Notes under the pieces: model-generated | Told to the model about the DNA's origin: nothing | What the model saw: the letters and a program-made list of their open reading frames with translations, nothing else | Databases searched by the model: none | Source of the DNA: Gemmataceae bacterium | GTDB taxonomy: Bacteria > Planctomycetota > Planctomycetia > Gemmatales > Gemmataceae | Length of the DNA: 39,778 bases | NCBI GenBank assembly: GCA_019752375.1 | Contig: JAIEMG010000029.1 | Location: 1 to 39,778 of the forward strand | Direction: 5' to 3' | Shown here: positions 8,124 to 14,348 of the stretch, piece by piece | How positions within the stretch are numbered: position 1 is the first letter of the stretch | How the letters are laid out: each line of letters opens with the position of its first letter | Program-made: the position numbers and the translations under genes

Positions 8124-9185
8124 TCAGGCCGGCAGCCGATGGCCCAGCGCCGCGGTGAGTTTTCGATCAAGCGTGTCTTGCCCGGCGCAAACGTGGAGGC
8201 CGATCCGCAGCGCCCACAGCTCGCGCTCGCCCAGCCGTACCAGGCGCAGCTTGACCAGGTCCTTCTGAGTCGTGACGATCACACAGTCCTTCGCCTGTCG
8301 CCGCGCCCAGCCACGCAGGTCTTCGACATCGCTTCGGGTGTAGGCATGATGATCGGCAAAGACGCGAAACGCGATCGGCTCGGCGCCGAGGCCCGTCAGC
8401 GTCCGGCGGAACGCCTCAGGGTTGCCGATGCCGCAAAACGCCGCCATCGGCCGCCCGACGACGCTGTCCGGCGGCAGGGTGTGCTGCTCGTTGCTCGTCC
8501 ATTCGATGGGGGCATGAATCGTTTCAACGATCGGCACGTTGGGCGCCAGGCGTGCCACCTCATCTTGCAACCGGCCCCGGGCCTCCTCGGTCACGTGGTC
8601 GCAGCGCGACAACAATACCAGGTCCGCACGTTGCAATCCCGCAGGCGGCTCCCGTAGCAGACCGCGGGGCAGCAAGTGGCCGTGGCCCCACGGGTTCGTC
8701 GCGTCGATCAACACCAGGTCCAGGTCGCGTGCCAGACGCCGGTGCTGAAAGCCGTCGTCCAGGACCAGGATTTCGCTTTCCAGCTCCTCGATCGCCGTGT
8801 GCGCCAGGGCGACGCGATCGGGGCCTTGCAAGTGTGGCACGTCGGGCAGGTTTTCTTCGAGGACCAGGGCCTCGTCGTTGGGCCCATCACTGCTGCCATA
8901 GCCCCGGCTCAGGATCGCGACGCGCACATCCTGCTGTCTGAAGTGTCGGGCCACGTATTCGACGCACGGCGTCTTGCCCGTGCCGCCGGCGGTCAGGTTG
9001 CCGACGGAAACGACGGGGACCGTTGCTCTTTCCGTGCGATTCCAGCCCCGGTTGTAGAGCAGGTTGCGAAGCTGGACGGCACCGCGGTACGGGACGCTGG
9101 CTCCCCAAAGGGCGCAGCGCTGCAATCCGGGCCAGAGGCCGCGGGCCTGACCGCTGACCAGCGCATGGTAGGACCGGGGGTCGAT
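8124..9185 (-). CDS. lpxK: Tetraacyldisaccharide 4'-kinase LpxK, probable ATC start
   Basis: LpxK phosphorylates the 4' position of the lipid A disaccharide at the inner membrane. The Walker A loop [14 protein letters not shown] is diagnostic (about residues 61-74), followed by VAILSRGYG, and later [12 protein letters not shown], the DDGFQH signature. The first usable standard codon, TTG at 9125, would cut off a sensible N-terminus ([15 protein letters not shown], then QRCALWG), which matches the amphipathic membrane-binding helix usual in LpxK. The frame is open to a stop just upstream of 9208, and the best-placed start is an ATC at 9185-9183 with AAGGGA 8 nt before it, giving 353 residues. 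A sequencing or assembly error (ATG to ATC) is the main alternative. First gene of the cluster, with a strong promoter just upstream. Confidence 0.88.
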   Translation of the reverse strand: MDPRSYHALVSGQARGLWPGLQRCALWGASVPYRGAVQLRNLLYNRGWNRTERATVPVVSVGNLTAGGTGKTPCVEYVARHFRQQDVRVAILSRGYGSSDGPNDEALVLEENLPDVPHLQGPDRVALAHTAIEELESEILVLDDGFQHRRLARDLDLVLIDATNPWGHGHLLPRGLLREPPAGLQRADLVLLSRCDHVTEEARGRLQDEVARLAPNVPIVETIHAPIEWTSNEQHTLPPDSVVGRPMAAFCGIGNPEAFRRTLTGLGAEPIAFRVFADHHAYTRSDVEDLRGWARRQAKDCVIVTTQKDLVKLRLVRLGERELWALRIGLHVCAGQDTLDRKLTAALGHRLPA

Positions 9186-9258
9186 GGCCGTCGTCCCTTG
9201 AATGACAAAGGGGTGTCAGCGAAGGATGCGTTTCCAGGTAGATTGCAGGGCAGAGGGT

Positions 9259-9288
9259 GTTATAGCCCGATCTTCAATTTGGTGTCAA
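9259..9288 (-). promoter_or_regulatory. Promoter for the lpxK-led LPS cluster
   Basis: Minus strand: TTGACA (9288-9283), 18-nt spacer, TATAAC (9264-9259), a near-consensus sigma-70-type site. Predicted transcription start near 9252, leaving a leader of about 65 nt before the proposed ATC start at 9185. Confidence 0.65.
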
Positions 9289-9305
9289 CCGGAACCGGGG
9301 ACGGT

Positions 9306-9333
9306 TTGACTTTTGCCCGCCGGCGCATAATCT
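9306..9333 (+). promoter_or_regulatory. Promoter for tpx
   Basis: TTGACT (9306-9311), 16-nt spacer, TAATCT (9328-9333), about 50 nt upstream of the tpx ATG. It is divergent from the lpxK promoter, with the two -35 boxes only 17 nt apart, so polymerase binding to one could affect the other. Confidence 0.55.
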
Positions 9334-9381
9334 GACCGCGACGTTCTTTCGATCGGTCTACGCAACCAGGAGGTACTCGCT

Positions 9382-9903
9382 ATGGAAAAGCGCGCGAATG
9401 CCGTCACGTTCAAGGGCGCTCCGCTCACGCTGGTCGGTCCGCAGCTCAAGGTCGGCGACAAGGCACCGGAATTCACCTGCCTGTCCGGCCTGGAGACGCT
9501 GACGTTGGCCCAGACGCCGGCCAAGGCTCGTCTGTTCAGCGTCGTGCCGTCGCTCGACACGCCGGTGTGCAGCGAGCAGACCCGCAAGTTCGACAAGGAA
9601 CTCGCCGGGCTCAAGGACAAGGTAGCCAGCTACACCGTCAGCCTCGACCTGCCGTTCGCCCAGAAGCGATTCTGCGGCGAGCACAGCGTCACCAACATGA
9701 CGACGCTGTCCGACGTGCACAATCAGTCGTTCGGCAAGAGCTACGGCACCCTGATCGAAGGGCTGCCGCTGTCGCTGCTGTCGCGCGCCATCTTCGTGGT
9801 GGACAAGGGCGGCAAGATTACCTACGTGGAATACGTTCCGGAAGTCGCGTCGCACCCGAATTATGATGCGGCCCTGGCGGCCCTGAAGACGGCCGCAGGG
9901 TGA
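9382..9903 (+). CDS. tpx: Thiol peroxidase (atypical 2-Cys peroxiredoxin)
   Basis: 173 residues, standard Tpx length. It reduces H2O2 and organic hydroperoxides using electrons from thioredoxin; in Gram-negatives it is cytoplasmic or periplasmic, and no signal peptide is seen here. The peroxidatic cysteine is in PSLDTPVCSEQT (C63, with T60 as the conserved Thr) and the resolving cysteine in QKRFCGEHS (C98), the 35-residue spacing typical of Tpx. The N-terminal KGAPLTLVGPQLKVGDKAPEF is also family-typical. ATG at 9382 follows AGGAGGT at an ideal 8-nt spacing. Single-gene unit: promoter upstream, large palindrome directly downstream. Confidence 0.96.
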   Translation: MEKRANAVTFKGAPLTLVGPQLKVGDKAPEFTCLSGLETLTLAQTPAKARLFSVVPSLDTPVCSEQTRKFDKELAGLKDKVASYTVSLDLPFAQKRFCGEHSVTNMTTLSDVHNQSFGKSYGTLIEGLPLSLLSRAIFVVDKGGKITYVEYVPEVASHPNYDAALAALKTAAG

Positions 9904-9911
9904 TTAGACTT

Positions 9912-10000
9912 GGCGAGCGTCGAGGCGTAAGCCCGACGTGGACTTCAACCCGACGTGGACTTCAATACGAACACGTCGGGCTTACGCCTCGACGCTCGCC
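9912..10000. repeat. Perfect 29-bp palindrome after tpx with an internal 17-nt direct repeat
   Basis: Arms 9912-9940 and 9972-10000 are perfect reverse complements. Two adjacent copies of CCCGACGTGGACTTCAA (9932-9948, 9949-9965) run through the arm and loop. The arm contains GCGTAAGC (9925-9932), shared with palindromes at 16950 and 35605. It may end tpx transcription, but no T-run follows. In the 432-nt gap 9904-10335 the only other item is the possible promoter near 10182. Confidence 0.9.
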
Positions 10001-10181
10001 GAGATGTTCATTAAGCCATTCCAGCTGGAAATGACCCTGCTTGGGGCCTGCGAAGCTGCGCAGGCTTCTTCGACTGATTCCCGTCCCGGTGCCGTTGGCG
10101 GCCGGCATGTCACTTTTTGCCTGACCTGTCAACTTTACCGCCTGTCTCCCAAGAAACCCTGCCAAAGTGCCATTGCAGCTG

Positions 10182-10209
10182 TTGCAAGCCCGTACCATCT
10201 AATTAGAGT
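10182..10209 (+). promoter_or_regulatory. Possible promoter for the Cys/Tyr-rich protein
   Basis: TTGCAA (10182-10187), 16-nt spacer, TAGAGT (10204-10209), about 125 nt before the ATG. Both boxes are imperfect. Confidence 0.3.
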
Positions 10210-10335
10210 GAAGAGAAGCAGTGTACCGGCCGCCTGGGTGCGTCCGGGAAGCAAGGGTTAGTGGTACGCTCCAGTTCGTTGCTGGAGCAGACGAGAGGCA
10301 TTCACACACCCGGAAACTAGCGAAGGAGAAGTGCC

Positions 10336-11409
10336 ATGAGACCCTTTCGGGTTTCCCGCTGGGTCTGCGCGCTGATGCTGGCCGGATTGGGGGCAGCCCC
10401 CGTCCAGGCCGGCTGGGACAACGTCTTTCAGGTCTGTTGCCATAGTTGCGGCAGCAAGCCCGCGGTCAGCAACTACTCGGCGGGATATGCGCCCGCGGCG
10501 TGCTGCCCGCAGCCAGCCTGCCCGCAGACGTGCTGCTCCACGCAGTACGTGCAGCGGTCCTACTATCAGCCGGTGACTTGTTATCAGACCAAGACCTACT
10601 ACGAGCCGGTCACCAGCTACCAGACCAGCTACTACTACGAGCCGGTCACCAGCTATCGCTATAGCTGCTATTACGATCCCTGCACGTGCAGCTATCAGCA
10701 GGTCGCCTGCCCGACCACGTGCTATCGGCTTCGCTCGCAGACCTGCGCCAGCACGAGCTACTTGCAGCGCACCTGCCAGGTTCCGGTGACGAGCTACCGG
10801 CTGTCGTGCTACTACGAACCGGTGACGACCTGCACGACGACGCCCGGTTGCTGTGCGTCGCCCTGCTCCGCGCCAGCCGTGGCGGCACCCGCTGTCCAAG
10901 CGCCACCCGCGGTCAGCGAAGGCGTCGCACCCGCTCCGGCTCCTCCGGGCGTGAGCGAGCAGCGCAATCCACCGGCGGGTAACGGCAATGGCGGAAGTGA
11001 CGTCGAGAAGCGTTACTATCCGCAGCCGTCGAACCCGCCACCCATGCCGCCGGCCAATGGTACGGGCTATCGTCCGGCAGCCCCGGCTCCGGCGCAGCCG
11101 AGTTCGCCGCCGCCGGTGGTGAAGCTCGATCGCATCGTGTCGCTGCCGGCCGCAGGCGGTCAGGTCCAGGGACAGGTGGTTCAAAGCAACAACGCGCCGC
11201 GTCCGGGTGCGAAGCTGGTCTTTGTCAGCGCCGAGAAGCAGGCGCCACAGGAAACCGTCACGGCGGACAACACGGGCCGCTTCAACGTCAAGCTGTCCTC
11301 AGGCGGCTGGCTGGTCTACATGACCGGCAACGACGGCAAGTCGCTCTTCCACAGCAAGATCGACGTGCGCGGCGAAGAGAACCGCCAGGTGGTCCTCGTC
11401 AGCCGTTGA
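10336..11409 (+). CDS. Exported Cys/Tyr-rich repeat protein with C-terminal beta-sandwich-like domain
   Basis: 357 residues, function unknown. A Sec-type signal peptide ends near residue 25 (PVQA, then GWDN). Residues 34-70 are Cys-rich (several CC pairs). Residues 75-165 form a degenerate repeat of about 12 residues: SYYQPVTCYQTK, TYYEPVTSYQTS, YYYEPVTSYRYS, CYYDPCTCSYQQ, with related units to about 165. A Pro/Ala-rich linker (about 175-270) follows, then a C-terminal segment (about 275-357) ending GRFNVKLSSGGWLVYMTGNDGK, like carboxypeptidase-regulatory-type domains. ATG has GAAGGAG 7 nt upstream; a T-run terminator follows. The composition suggests a disulfide-crosslinked envelope protein, comparable in style to the Tyr/Cys-rich cell-wall proteins reported from planctomycetes; that comparison is inference. 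Confidence 0.8.
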   Translation: MRPFRVSRWVCALMLAGLGAAPVQAGWDNVFQVCCHSCGSKPAVSNYSAGYAPAACCPQPACPQTCCSTQYVQRSYYQPVTCYQTKTYYEPVTSYQTSYYYEPVTSYRYSCYYDPCTCSYQQVACPTTCYRLRSQTCASTSYLQRTCQVPVTSYRLSCYYEPVTTCTTTPGCCASPCSAPAVAAPAVQAPPAVSEGVAPAPAPPGVSEQRNPPAGNGNGGSDVEKRYYPQPSNPPPMPPANGTGYRPAAPAPAQPSSPPPVVKLDRIVSLPAAGGQVQGQVVQSNNAPRPGAKLVFVSAEKQAPQETVTADNTGRFNVKLSSGGWLVYMTGNDGKSLFHSKIDVRGEENRQVVLVSR

Positions 11410-11430
11410 AATTCCCAAGAGCAAAGAAAG

Positions 11431-11467
11431 GCCCACGGGGATCGCTTCCCGTGGGCTTTTTGCTTTT
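11431..11467 (+). terminator. Intrinsic terminator of the Cys/Tyr-rich gene
   Basis: Stem GCCCACGGG (11431-11439) with CCCGTGGGC (11448-11456) and an 8-nt loop, followed by TTTTTGCTTTT. Located 21 nt after the stop codon. Confidence 0.9.
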
Positions 11468-11480
11468 CCCCGACAGACTG

Positions 11481-11509
11481 TTGACGGACTTTCGCGGACC
11501 CGATAATGA
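11481..11509 (+). promoter_or_regulatory. Promoter of the infC cluster, with long leader
   Basis: TTGACG (11481-11486), 17-nt spacer, TAATGA (11504-11509); GATAAT at 11502 is an overlapping alternative -10. The predicted leader to 11735 is about 220 nt, long enough for regulatory structure. It contains an early hairpin GGCAAG...CTTGCC near 11528-11556. No gene is seen in 11410-11735. Confidence 0.55.
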
Positions 11510-11735
11510 TGGTAGATTGTATGAATAAGGCAAGCGGTGAAGGTTTGCACCCTTGCCGCGTAAAATCTCTGAAGAGGAACGAACGGCGTGATCGCTTGAT
11601 TTCCCGAGGACGTATCGACCTAAGGCCGCGGCGCGCAACTGACCGTTCACGCCGTATTTGCCTTACCGATCCTAGTTTCCGTCGCGGGCCGCTGGCAGAC
11701 GGAGGTACGTTCCGACACTCGCAAAGGAGGGTTCT

Positions 11736-12284
11736 ATCCCACCCATCAACGACCGAAGCATGCCGCAGCGCGACCAGAGCAAGCAGCGCGTCAACGAGCA
11801 GATCCGCATCAGTCCGATCCGATTGATCGGCGCCCAGGGTGAGCAGCTGGGCGTGGTGCCGACGGCCCAGGCGATGGACATGGCCCGCGAGGCCAATCTC
11901 GACCTGGTCGAAGTCGCGCCGACGGAACGACCGCCGGTCTGCAAGATCATGGATTTCGGCAAGTTCCGCTATCAGCAGTCGCGCAAGAAGGAAAAAGGCA
12001 AGACGCACCAGCAGAAGCTAAAGGAAATCCGCGTCCGCCCCAAGACGGGCGAGCACGACATCGACACAAAAATCAATCAGGCTCGCAAGTTCCTGGAGCA
12101 CAACGACAAGGTGCTCCTGAATGTGCTGTTCCGCGGCCGCGAGCTGCAGCACATCGAGGAAGGCAAGCGCATCATCGAGGCCATGCTCGTGAAATTGGTG
12201 GAGTTCGCCAAGATCGAGAAGCAGCCGTCGATGGAAGGGAAGCGTATGACCGCGATGCTGGCGCCCAAGGCCGCAAAAACGTGA
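11736..12284 (+). CDS. infC: Translation initiation factor IF-3, ATC start
   Basis: IF-3 binds the 30S subunit, checks initiator tRNA/start codon pairing and keeps 50S away. Family motifs: RVNEQIRISPIRLIGAQGEQ, LDLVEVAPTERPPVCKIMDFGKF (end of the N-domain), KLKEIRVRP...HDIDTK and FRGRE in the C-domain. An ATG at 11760 gives 174 residues but has no ribosome site; AAAGGAGG (11723-11730) lies 5 nt before an in-frame ATC at 11736, giving 182 residues starting IPPINDRS. Rare AUU-type starts are known for infC elsewhere and let IF-3 limit its own synthesis, so ATC is the better choice and implies autoregulation. First gene of infC-rpmI-rplT-pheS-pheT. Confidence 0.95.
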   Translation: MPPINDRSMPQRDQSKQRVNEQIRISPIRLIGAQGEQLGVVPTAQAMDMAREANLDLVEVAPTERPPVCKIMDFGKFRYQQSRKKEKGKTHQQKLKEIRVRPKTGEHDIDTKINQARKFLEHNDKVLLNVLFRGRELQHIEEGKRIIEAMLVKLVEFAKIEKQPSMEGKRMTAMLAPKAAKT

Positions 12285-12317
12285 CGTCATTGTCCTTCCC
12301 GGTCCGCGATTTTTCTG

Positions 12318-12323
12318 TATAAT
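12318..12323 (+). promoter_or_regulatory. Internal -10 element upstream of rpmI
   Basis: A perfect TATAAT follows the infC stop by 34 nt. The -35 region (around 12295-12301, CTTCCCG) is weak. It would start a transcript near 12330 whose leader runs into the terminator at 12364 before rpmI. Confidence 0.45.
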
Positions 12324-12363
12324 ACTCCTTCCTTCGGGGAGCGAGTGGCTTTATCGATTCTCC

Positions 12364-12400
12364 GGGCCCCCTGGGTCAGTCCAGGGGCCCTTTTCTTTTT
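12364..12400 (+). terminator. Intrinsic terminator / candidate attenuator before rpmI
   Basis: GGGCCCCCTGG (12364-12374) pairs with CCAGGGGCCC (12381-12390) with one bulge, followed by TTTTCTTTTT. Upstream is a small UUCG-tetraloop hairpin (12328-12341), whose GGAG (12338-12341) can instead pair with CTCC at 12360-12363, next to the terminator stem. Lying inside the infC-rpmI-rplT cluster, it suggests controlled read-through, for example by L20 or L35. Confidence 0.75.
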
Positions 12401-12444
12401 GACGCCGGCGCCGCATGCGGCCCGCCGTCGTGCGGGTGACGACC

Positions 12445-12642
12445 ATGCCAAAGATGAAGTCGCACAAAGGATCGAAGAAACGCTTCAAGGTGACCGCCAG
12501 CGGCAAGCTCAAGCGCCGGCAGGCGAGCAAGAAGCACTTGCTTAGCCACAAGACCGGCAAGCGCAAGCGCAGCCTGCGCGGTACGGTCATTCAGACGAAC
12601 CGCCTCGGCCGCAAGTACGCCGTCGCGATGCTCGAGGCGTAA
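12445..12642 (+). CDS. rpmI: 50S ribosomal protein L35
   Basis: 65 residues, normal for L35. The sequence starts [20 protein letters not shown] and contains [22 protein letters not shown], the family's basic signature that binds 23S rRNA. The ATG at 12445 is chosen because the family begins MPKMK; longer in-frame forms from 12415 are not supported. The preceding 25 nt can fold: CCCGC (12421-12425) with GCGGG (12432-12436) covers the weak GGGTG ribosome site, so translation may also be controlled here. rplT follows after 58 nt. Confidence 0.97.
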   Translation: MPKMKSHKGSKKRFKVTASGKLKRRQASKKHLLSHKTGKRKRSLRGTVIQTNRLGRKYAVAMLEA

Positions 12643-12700
12643 GGAACCGTTTGGCCGCCAGCGCTCGAACGAGCGCGGACCTTGCTAGGAGAAATCAACC

Positions 12701-13054
12701 ATGACACGAGCACGCAGCGGCAAGACGGTCCTGCGCGGCCGCAAGCGCCTTCGCAAGCTCACCAAGGGCTTCGTGATGGGCCGCCATCATCTCTACCGCC
12801 AGTCGGTGGTGACGTTGATGCGCGCCGGCGTTTATGCCTTCCGGGATCGTCGCGTCCGCAAGCGCGAATTCCGCCAGTTGTGGATCATCCGCATCAGCGC
12901 TGCCTGTCGCATGCGCGGCATGCGCTACAGCCAGCTGATCGCCGGCCTGCAGCGCGCCCAGGTCGAGCTGAACCGCAAATCCCTCGCGGCGATTGCCGTG
13001 GACGATCCCGATACGTTTACCAAGATCGTCGAACTCGCCAAGAAGCATCTGTAA
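12701..13054 (+). CDS. rplT: 50S ribosomal protein L20
   Basis: 117 residues, the standard length. L20 binds 23S rRNA early in large-subunit assembly and in other bacteria represses its own operon by binding mRNA. Recognisable blocks: MTRARSGKTVLRGRKRLRKL (basic N-terminal tail), FVMGRHHLYRQS, FRDRRVRKREFRQLWIIRIS and GMRYSQLIAGLQRAQVELNRK. ATG at 12701 follows TAGGAG with 9-nt spacing. It sits between rpmI and pheS as in many bacteria. Confidence 0.98.
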   Translation: MTRARSGKTVLRGRKRLRKLTKGFVMGRHHLYRQSVVTLMRAGVYAFRDRRVRKREFRQLWIIRISAACRMRGMRYSQLIAGLQRAQVELNRKSLAAIAVDDPDTFTKIVELAKKHL

Positions 13055-13063
13055 GAGCACTCC

Positions 13064-13136
13064 GCCGTCAGCCATCAGCTATCAGCCACTGGCGGTCATT
13101 GTCATCGCTGACGGCTGATAGCTGACGGCTGATTGC
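13064..13136. repeat. Imperfect hairpin between rplT and pheS
   Basis: Arms 13064-13087 and 13113-13136 match as reverse complements at about 21 of 24 positions and are made of CAGC/CATCAGC-like steps. It may act as a partial terminator or processing site between the ribosomal and tRNA-synthetase genes. No T-run follows. Confidence 0.7.
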
Positions 13137-13144
13137 GTTTTCCC

Positions 13145-14167
13145 ATGTCTGACTTGAACACCCTCGAGCAGCGCGCCCTGGCCGAGTTGACCGCTGTCGC
13201 GGACGAAGACGCGCTGCGCGCCTGGAATACCCGCTATCTAGGCGACAAGGGCGAACTGAAGCAGGCGATCAATAACATCAAGAATGTCCCGGCCGATCAA
13301 CGCAGGACATACGGGCAGGAAGTCAACCGCGTGAAGGAAGCGTTGACTGCGGCTCACGACTCCGCTGTGGCACGGGAGAAGGAAAAGGCGCTGGAGCGAA
13401 GTCTCGCCACGGACCGGCTCGACGTCACGCTGCCCGGACGCGCGGTCTCGCGCGGCCGGCTGCACGTCGCGACGCAGGTCCTTCGAGAGATCTACGCCGT
13501 CTTTGCGGACCTCGGCTTCCAGATCTACACCAGCCGTGAGGTCGAGGATGACCTGCACAACTTCGAATACCTCAACATGCCGCCGCACCATCCGGCGCGC
13601 GACATGTGGGACACGTTTCACACGACGACACGCGGCGTGCTGCTGCGCACACACACGTCGCCCGGCCAGATCCACGTGATGCGGCAGTTCAAGCCCAAGC
13701 CGATCCGCGTGATCTTGCCGGGCATGTGCTATCGCTACGAAGCGATCACCACGCGCAGCGAGATCATGTTTCACCAAGTTGAAGGCCTGGCGGTCGGCAA
13801 GCACATCCGCATGTCGGATCTGAAGGGAACGATCGTCGCGTTCGCTCGGCGCATGTTCGGCGAGCAACGCCAGGTGCGGATCCGCTCCAGCTACTTCCCG
13901 TTCACCGAACCGTCCATCGAAGTCGACATGGACTGCATCGTCTGCAGCGGCAAGGGCTGTAGCTTGTGCAAGCGGACGGGCTGGCTGGAGATCATGGGCG
14001 CCGGCATGGTGCATCCCGCGGTGCTCAAGCACGGCGGCTACGACCCCGACACATTCGGCGGCTTCGCGTTCGGCATGGGCCCGCAGCGGATCACCATGCT
14101 CAAATACGCAATCGACGACATCCGGCAGTTCTGGGGCAACGACCTTCGATTTCTTCAGCAGTTTTGA
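13145..14167 (+). CDS. pheS: Phenylalanine-tRNA ligase alpha subunit
   Basis: 340 residues, the usual size. Catalytic subunit of the (alpha-beta)2 class II synthetase. Class II motif 2 appears as RTHTSPGQIHVMRQF and PIRVILPGMCYRYEAI; motif 3 as GGFAFGMGPQRITMLKY. A CIVCSGKGCSLC cluster (C264, C267, C272, C275) is the cysteine insertion found in many bacterial PheS. N-terminal residues 1-90 form the tRNA-binding coiled coil. The ATG at 13145 is used; the in-frame TTG at 13133 lies in the end of the upstream hairpin. pheT follows 181 nt downstream, separated by a palindrome. Confidence 0.97.
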   Translation: MSDLNTLEQRALAELTAVADEDALRAWNTRYLGDKGELKQAINNIKNVPADQRRTYGQEVNRVKEALTAAHDSAVAREKEKALERSLATDRLDVTLPGRAVSRGRLHVATQVLREIYAVFADLGFQIYTSREVEDDLHNFEYLNMPPHHPARDMWDTFHTTTRGVLLRTHTSPGQIHVMRQFKPKPIRVILPGMCYRYEAITTRSEIMFHQVEGLAVGKHIRMSDLKGTIVAFARRMFGEQRQVRIRSSYFPFTEPSIEVDMDCIVCSGKGCSLCKRTGWLEIMGAGMVHPAVLKHGGYDPDTFGGFAFGMGPQRITMLKYAIDDIRQFWGNDLRFLQQF

Positions 14168-14183
14168 AAGACACCCGAGACCC

Positions 14184-14315
14184 GGAATGACGAATGCCGA
14201 AGCCCGAATGACGAATCAATGACCCAATGACCAAGCTCGGACGAAGCCTGGCCTTTGATTGGTCATTGGGGATTGGTCATTGATTCGTTATTCGGGCTTC
14301 GGCATTCGTCATTCC
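14184..14315. repeat. 41-bp near-perfect palindrome between pheS and pheT
   Basis: Arms 14184-14224 and 14275-14315 are reverse complements with a single mismatch, built from variants of AATGACGAATGCCGAAGCCC and AATCAATGACC. The loop is about 50 nt. It lies in the 181-nt gap of an otherwise tight operon. The apparent N-terminal extension of pheT upstream of 14349 is translated from this repeat and is not real. Confidence 0.9.
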
Positions 14316-14348
14316 CGGTCAACAGAACCTGTACGATCGGACTCCACG

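Noticed and set aside
9962..10198. Small minus-strand open frame after tpx
   Set aside because: Runs through the palindrome arm and has no ribosome site or family.
14259..14348. N-terminal extension of pheT
   Set aside because: Translated from the right arm of the palindrome; the family starts at MKVPLSW (14349).
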